A DNA stretch of 7,349 nt from Bacteroidales bacterium (GTDB lineage: Bacteria; Bacteroidota; Bacteroidia; Bacteroidales; VadinHA17). Below are positions 4,712-7,349 of this stretch, piece by piece (the first letter of the stretch is position 1; the number at the start of each line of letters is the position of its first letter). The position numbers were made by a program, and so were the translations under genes. The stretch covers positions 1 to 7,349 of the forward strand of contig DOZA01000413.1 of assembly GCA_003518245.1 (NCBI GenBank), read 5' to 3'. The notes beneath the pieces were generated by a model. The model did no database searches, was not told where the DNA came from, and saw nothing but the letters and a program-made list of their open reading frames with translations.

Positions 4712-7349
4712 TTATACCCTTCGTTCACGTTTTTTTAAGGGAAGGCTTATTGATTCCACTAAATTTATGAGCCTTTTAAGCATATTATGATAAAGGGTTA
4801 CCATAAAAACAGCTGACATCAACCATATTGCTATAATATTATACCAGAGTGTATCTATTTTAATGTCTCCAATCATCTTATAGGGTGCAAAAAAATGTGC
4901 CCTGCCGATTTTTGAAGTAGGAGCCATAAAAATAGGATCTGATTTCTGTATTATCTGATTTTTAGTTTCATATATCTTATCAGTACTGGTTGCATTAAGT
5001 AATATTTCAGCCAGGTAATTATTGTAATTATTTCGTTTCAGTTCAAGTATTTTTTCAAGACCCTTTTCCTGCTCAAGCTTATAAAGCACTGAATCTCTTT
5101 GCTTTGTAGCTTTTAGTTGCTCTAACCTAAAGTATGTCCTGAGCTTATCCAGCCTGGTCCTGGTTTTTATAACCGTAGAGGTATCAAATACAGCACTGTT
5201 CAATTCATCAATCAGTGGATCAGAATTGAGCCCTGCCCGCGAAGAGAGGAAAGAGATATATTTATTAAGCTTACTCAGATTATTATTATAGTGGTATGCG
5301 TATTTATCGTTACCCATAACAAGTTCACATTCCTTCAATTTCTTCTGAAGGTCAGGTATAAGAAAAGCGGCATACCAATCGTTTTGACTTATTTCCATTT
5401 CGCTATCAAAGATGAGTTTTTCATATCTGTTATTCTTAAACTGATCAACGGTAATAGCTTCGTAAGCCCATCTTGTAGCCATAATATCACCAATTACCGG
5501 AACATATATCTTATTGGTAAAGCTTTTATGCAGTTCGTCAAATTTTATCATAGCTCCTCCAAGCAAAAGCTGAGGAACCAGTATCAGGGGTATAAGTATA
5601 TATATGCTAACCACCGATCGCATACCTGCTGATATATTAAGGCCTACCATATTACCAAAACATGAAACAGAGAACAGTATGATCCATTTTCTGAACAAAA
5701 GCCCGTTAAGCTCCAGTATACTATCCGAGATAACAATAAACAGGAATGATTGTATAGCCGAAAGCATAAACAGGAAAGATATTTTTGATATCAGGTAACT
5801 TGAGCGGCTTATATCAAGGAATTTCTGTCGTTCCAGTATTTTCCTGTCCTTGAATATCTCTTCTGCGCTTACGGTCAGTCCAAGGAACAGGGCAACCACC
5901 ACGGCCATAAAAAGGAAAACAGGAAGGTTTTTATTTTCGGATATAAGGTGAACGCTGTTAGCACTGTATTTTGAAAGGTAAGCAAGTATAACAGCAAGCA
6001 GGGGAGCTTCCAGTAAATTAATTGCCAGGTATTGCCTGTCAGATAGTTTCCTCAGGATATTCCTTTTGAAAAATGTTCCAAGCTGTGATATCTTTGATGG
6101 AACAGAAAAAATAGTCTGCGGCAGTTTGAATTTCTGTGGCCTGGACTTAAAATTTAATCTCATCGACCTGTTATACCTTTCATACCATTCCTCTGGTTCA
6201 ACCTGTCTATTTTCGCTTCTATATCCTTCTTCTGTAACTTCTTTTGATTCTATTAATTCCAGTATATCATCAGTTTCAACGTTACCACAGTTCGGACATT
6301 CTGACTCAGCCGCATTAACCTGTGAAGTTACGGTCTTAAAATATACAAGTGAATCAACAGGATCACCATCATAAACCATGTATCCTCCCTTATCGAGTAT
6401 CCATAGTCTGTCAAAGAGCTTCAGTATATCGGATGAAGGCTGGTGGATTATTGAAATTACCAGCCTCCCCTTGTTTGTCTGCTCTTTCAGGAGTTTCATT
6501 ACCTTTTGTGAATCGAAGGAAGAAAGGCCTGACGTAGGTTCATCCACAAACAATACAGAGGGTTCCCTTATCAATTCAAGGCTTATATTGAGTCTTTTCC
6601 TCTGTCCTCCGCTTATTTTTTTATTCAAGGGATCACCAACCTGCAGGTCTTTAATATCGTATAGCTCGAGGTCCTTCAAAGACTTGTCAACCAAACTTTT
6701 TATCTTCTGGCTGGAGTAATCACCGAAGCACAGCTTCGCATTATAGTAAAGATTCTGATATACTGTTAGTTCTTCTATTAAGAGGTCATCCTGAGGTATA
6801 TAACCTATTAACCCTGTCATCTCATCCAGCTCATAGCTCAGGTTATAACCATTGAGGTACAGGCTGCCATTATCCGGAAGAATCTTACCGTTCAGCACAT
6901 TCAGCATGGTTGATTTTCCAACCCCGCTACCTCCCATTATACCAATCAGGTTTCCTGAATCGACCCTGAAACTAACAGATTTAAGTCCCTGCGTTGATCT
7001 TTTAAAACTGTACTCAAGGTCATGACCCTCCAGAATTATTTTATCAACATAAGACAATCTTAAAAACTCCCTGAGTAAACCTGAATAATAGACCGGGTTT
7101 ATATCCTTCCCTTTGATACTAACTCCAGGGTCAAGCAGGTAAGGCCTCCCTTTCAATACCTCCCTCCCTTTAAAGAACAGGTGTTGATTCCCATGGTAGG
7201 CAAATAACAGGATATGTATACTTTCTATGTGAAGGACAAAAATGCTTCCCTCCAGCCCCTTTACAGTAAGCTTATTCCATTTGCTTTTATTTTTGAATGA
7301 GTCGGAAAATCGTTTTTCACCTCCCTGTCCTTCGACTAATATAAGTGTT
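4712..7349 (-). CDS. ABCG-like ATPase-permease fusion protein (5' end outside window)
   Basis: This is a half-size ABC transporter with the nucleotide-binding domain in front of an ABC-2 type membrane domain, as in the eukaryotic White/ABCG order. Counting visible residues from codon 7348, 878 are present and the start is missing. A TTG at 7156 is not a credible start because the frame stays open to the edge. Residues 1-90 form a beta-rich segment ending in YLLDPGVSIKG..INPVYYS. The ATPase follows: Walker A GGSGVGKST (139-147), Q-loop Gln186, signature ISGGQRKR (245-252), Walker B LFVDEP (266-271) and H-loop His302. A linker holds one CPNCG (351-355). Membrane helices lie at about 440-460, 475-495, 519-542, 554-574 and 579-600. 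A polar region of about 230 residues (604-834), partly coiled-coil-like with many Lys/Glu/Leu, precedes the last helix (835-855) and a basic tail. As I recall, Bacteroidota have proteins of about 1000 residues of this kind with an N-terminal TerB-like domain; that part would lie outside. The substrate is unknown. It is the first visible gene of the run leading into rsmA and mgtE. Confidence 0.92.
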   Translation of the reverse strand, partial: TLILVEGQGGEKRFSDSFKNKSKWNKLTVKGLEGSIFVLHIESIHILLFAYHGNQHLFFKGREVLKGRPYLLDPGVSIKGKDINPVYYSGLLREFLRLSYVDKIILEGHDLEYSFKRSTQGLKSVSFRVDSGNLIGIMGGSGVGKSTMLNVLNGKILPDNGSLYLNGYNLSYELDEMTGLIGYIPQDDLLIEELTVYQNLYYNAKLCFGDYSSQKIKSLVDKSLKDLELYDIKDLQVGDPLNKKISGGQRKRLNISLELIREPSVLFVDEPTSGLSSFDSQKVMKLLKEQTNKGRLVISIIHQPSSDILKLFDRLWILDKGGYMVYDGDPVDSLVYFKTVTSQVNAAESECPNCGNVETDDILELIESKEVTEEGYRSENRQVEPEEWYERYNRSMRLNFKSRPQKFKLPQTIFSVPSKISQLGTFFKRNILRKLSDRQYLAINLLEAPLLAVILAYLSKYSANSVHLISENKNLPVFLFMAVVVALFLGLTVSAEEIFKDRKILERQKFLDISRSSYLISKISFLFMLSAIQSFLFIVISDSILELNGLLFRKWIILFSVSCFGNMVGLNISAGMRSVVSIYILIPLILVPQLLLGGAMIKFDELHKSFTNKIYVPVIGDIMATRWAYEAITVDQFKNNRYEKLIFDSEMEISQNDWYAAFLIPDLQKKLKECELVMGNDKYAYHYNNNLSKLNKYISFLSSRAGLNSDPLIDELNSAVFDTSTVIKTRTRLDKLRTYFRLEQLKATKQRDSVLYKLEQEKGLEKILELKRNNYNNYLAEILLNATSTDKIYETKNQIIQKSDPIFMAPTSKIGRAHFFAPYKMIGDIKIDTLWYNIIAIWLMSAVFMVTLYHNMLKRLINLVESISLPLKKRERRV

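Noticed and set aside
1..7349. A defence system, mobile element, CRISPR array or toxin-antitoxin pair
   Set aside because: No transposase, recombinase, nuclease or direct-repeat array was seen; all genes are housekeeping or transport families.

Overview
The window is typical of a Bacteroidota genome (Bacteroidales/Marinilabiliales-like, about 40-42% GC over most of its length). Arginine is often AGG/AGA, isoleucine is often ATA, Shine-Dalgarno sequences are weak or absent, and every protein reads like a Bacteroidota family member. It carries five protein-coding genes and almost no spare DNA. I saw no rRNA, tRNA, CRISPR array, insertion sequence or attachment site.

Layout: (1) 1-971, minus strand: the N-terminal 323 residues of PurH, the last two steps of de novo IMP synthesis; its 3' end lies beyond the window start. 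(2) 972-1212: a divergent intergenic region holding the purH leader, with a possible long-range stem. (3) 1213-2463, plus strand: a MacB/FtsX-type ABC permease with no ATPase beside it. (4) A 29-bp convergent gap. (5) 2493-7349, minus strand: a likely operon, transcribed from high to low coordinates, of a large ABCG-like ATPase-permease fusion (5' end outside the window), rsmA (16S rRNA dimethyladenosine transferase) and mgtE (Mg2+ channel/transporter). rsmA and mgtE overlap by 17 bp.

The clearest anomaly is inside purH. The first ~110 codons match the rest of the window, but from about codon 133 onward (coordinates below ~580) the gene becomes very AT-rich, about 29% GC by hand count over 1-600, and switches to TTA for nearly every leucine. 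The encoded protein also changes from Bacteroidales-like to Flavobacteriia-like. The switch falls at a highly conserved block of the protein. That is what a chimeric assembly join between two Bacteroidota genomes would look like, and also what homologous recombination inside purH would look like. Taxonomic or ecological inference from the leftmost ~600 bp should be kept separate from the rest.

A second correction concerns the large ABC gene. It is not an 814-residue protein beginning at 7156; the frame is open without a stop to the window edge at 7349, so the N-terminus is missing here. I found no convincing new defence or mobile system; the genes are housekeeping and transport functions.
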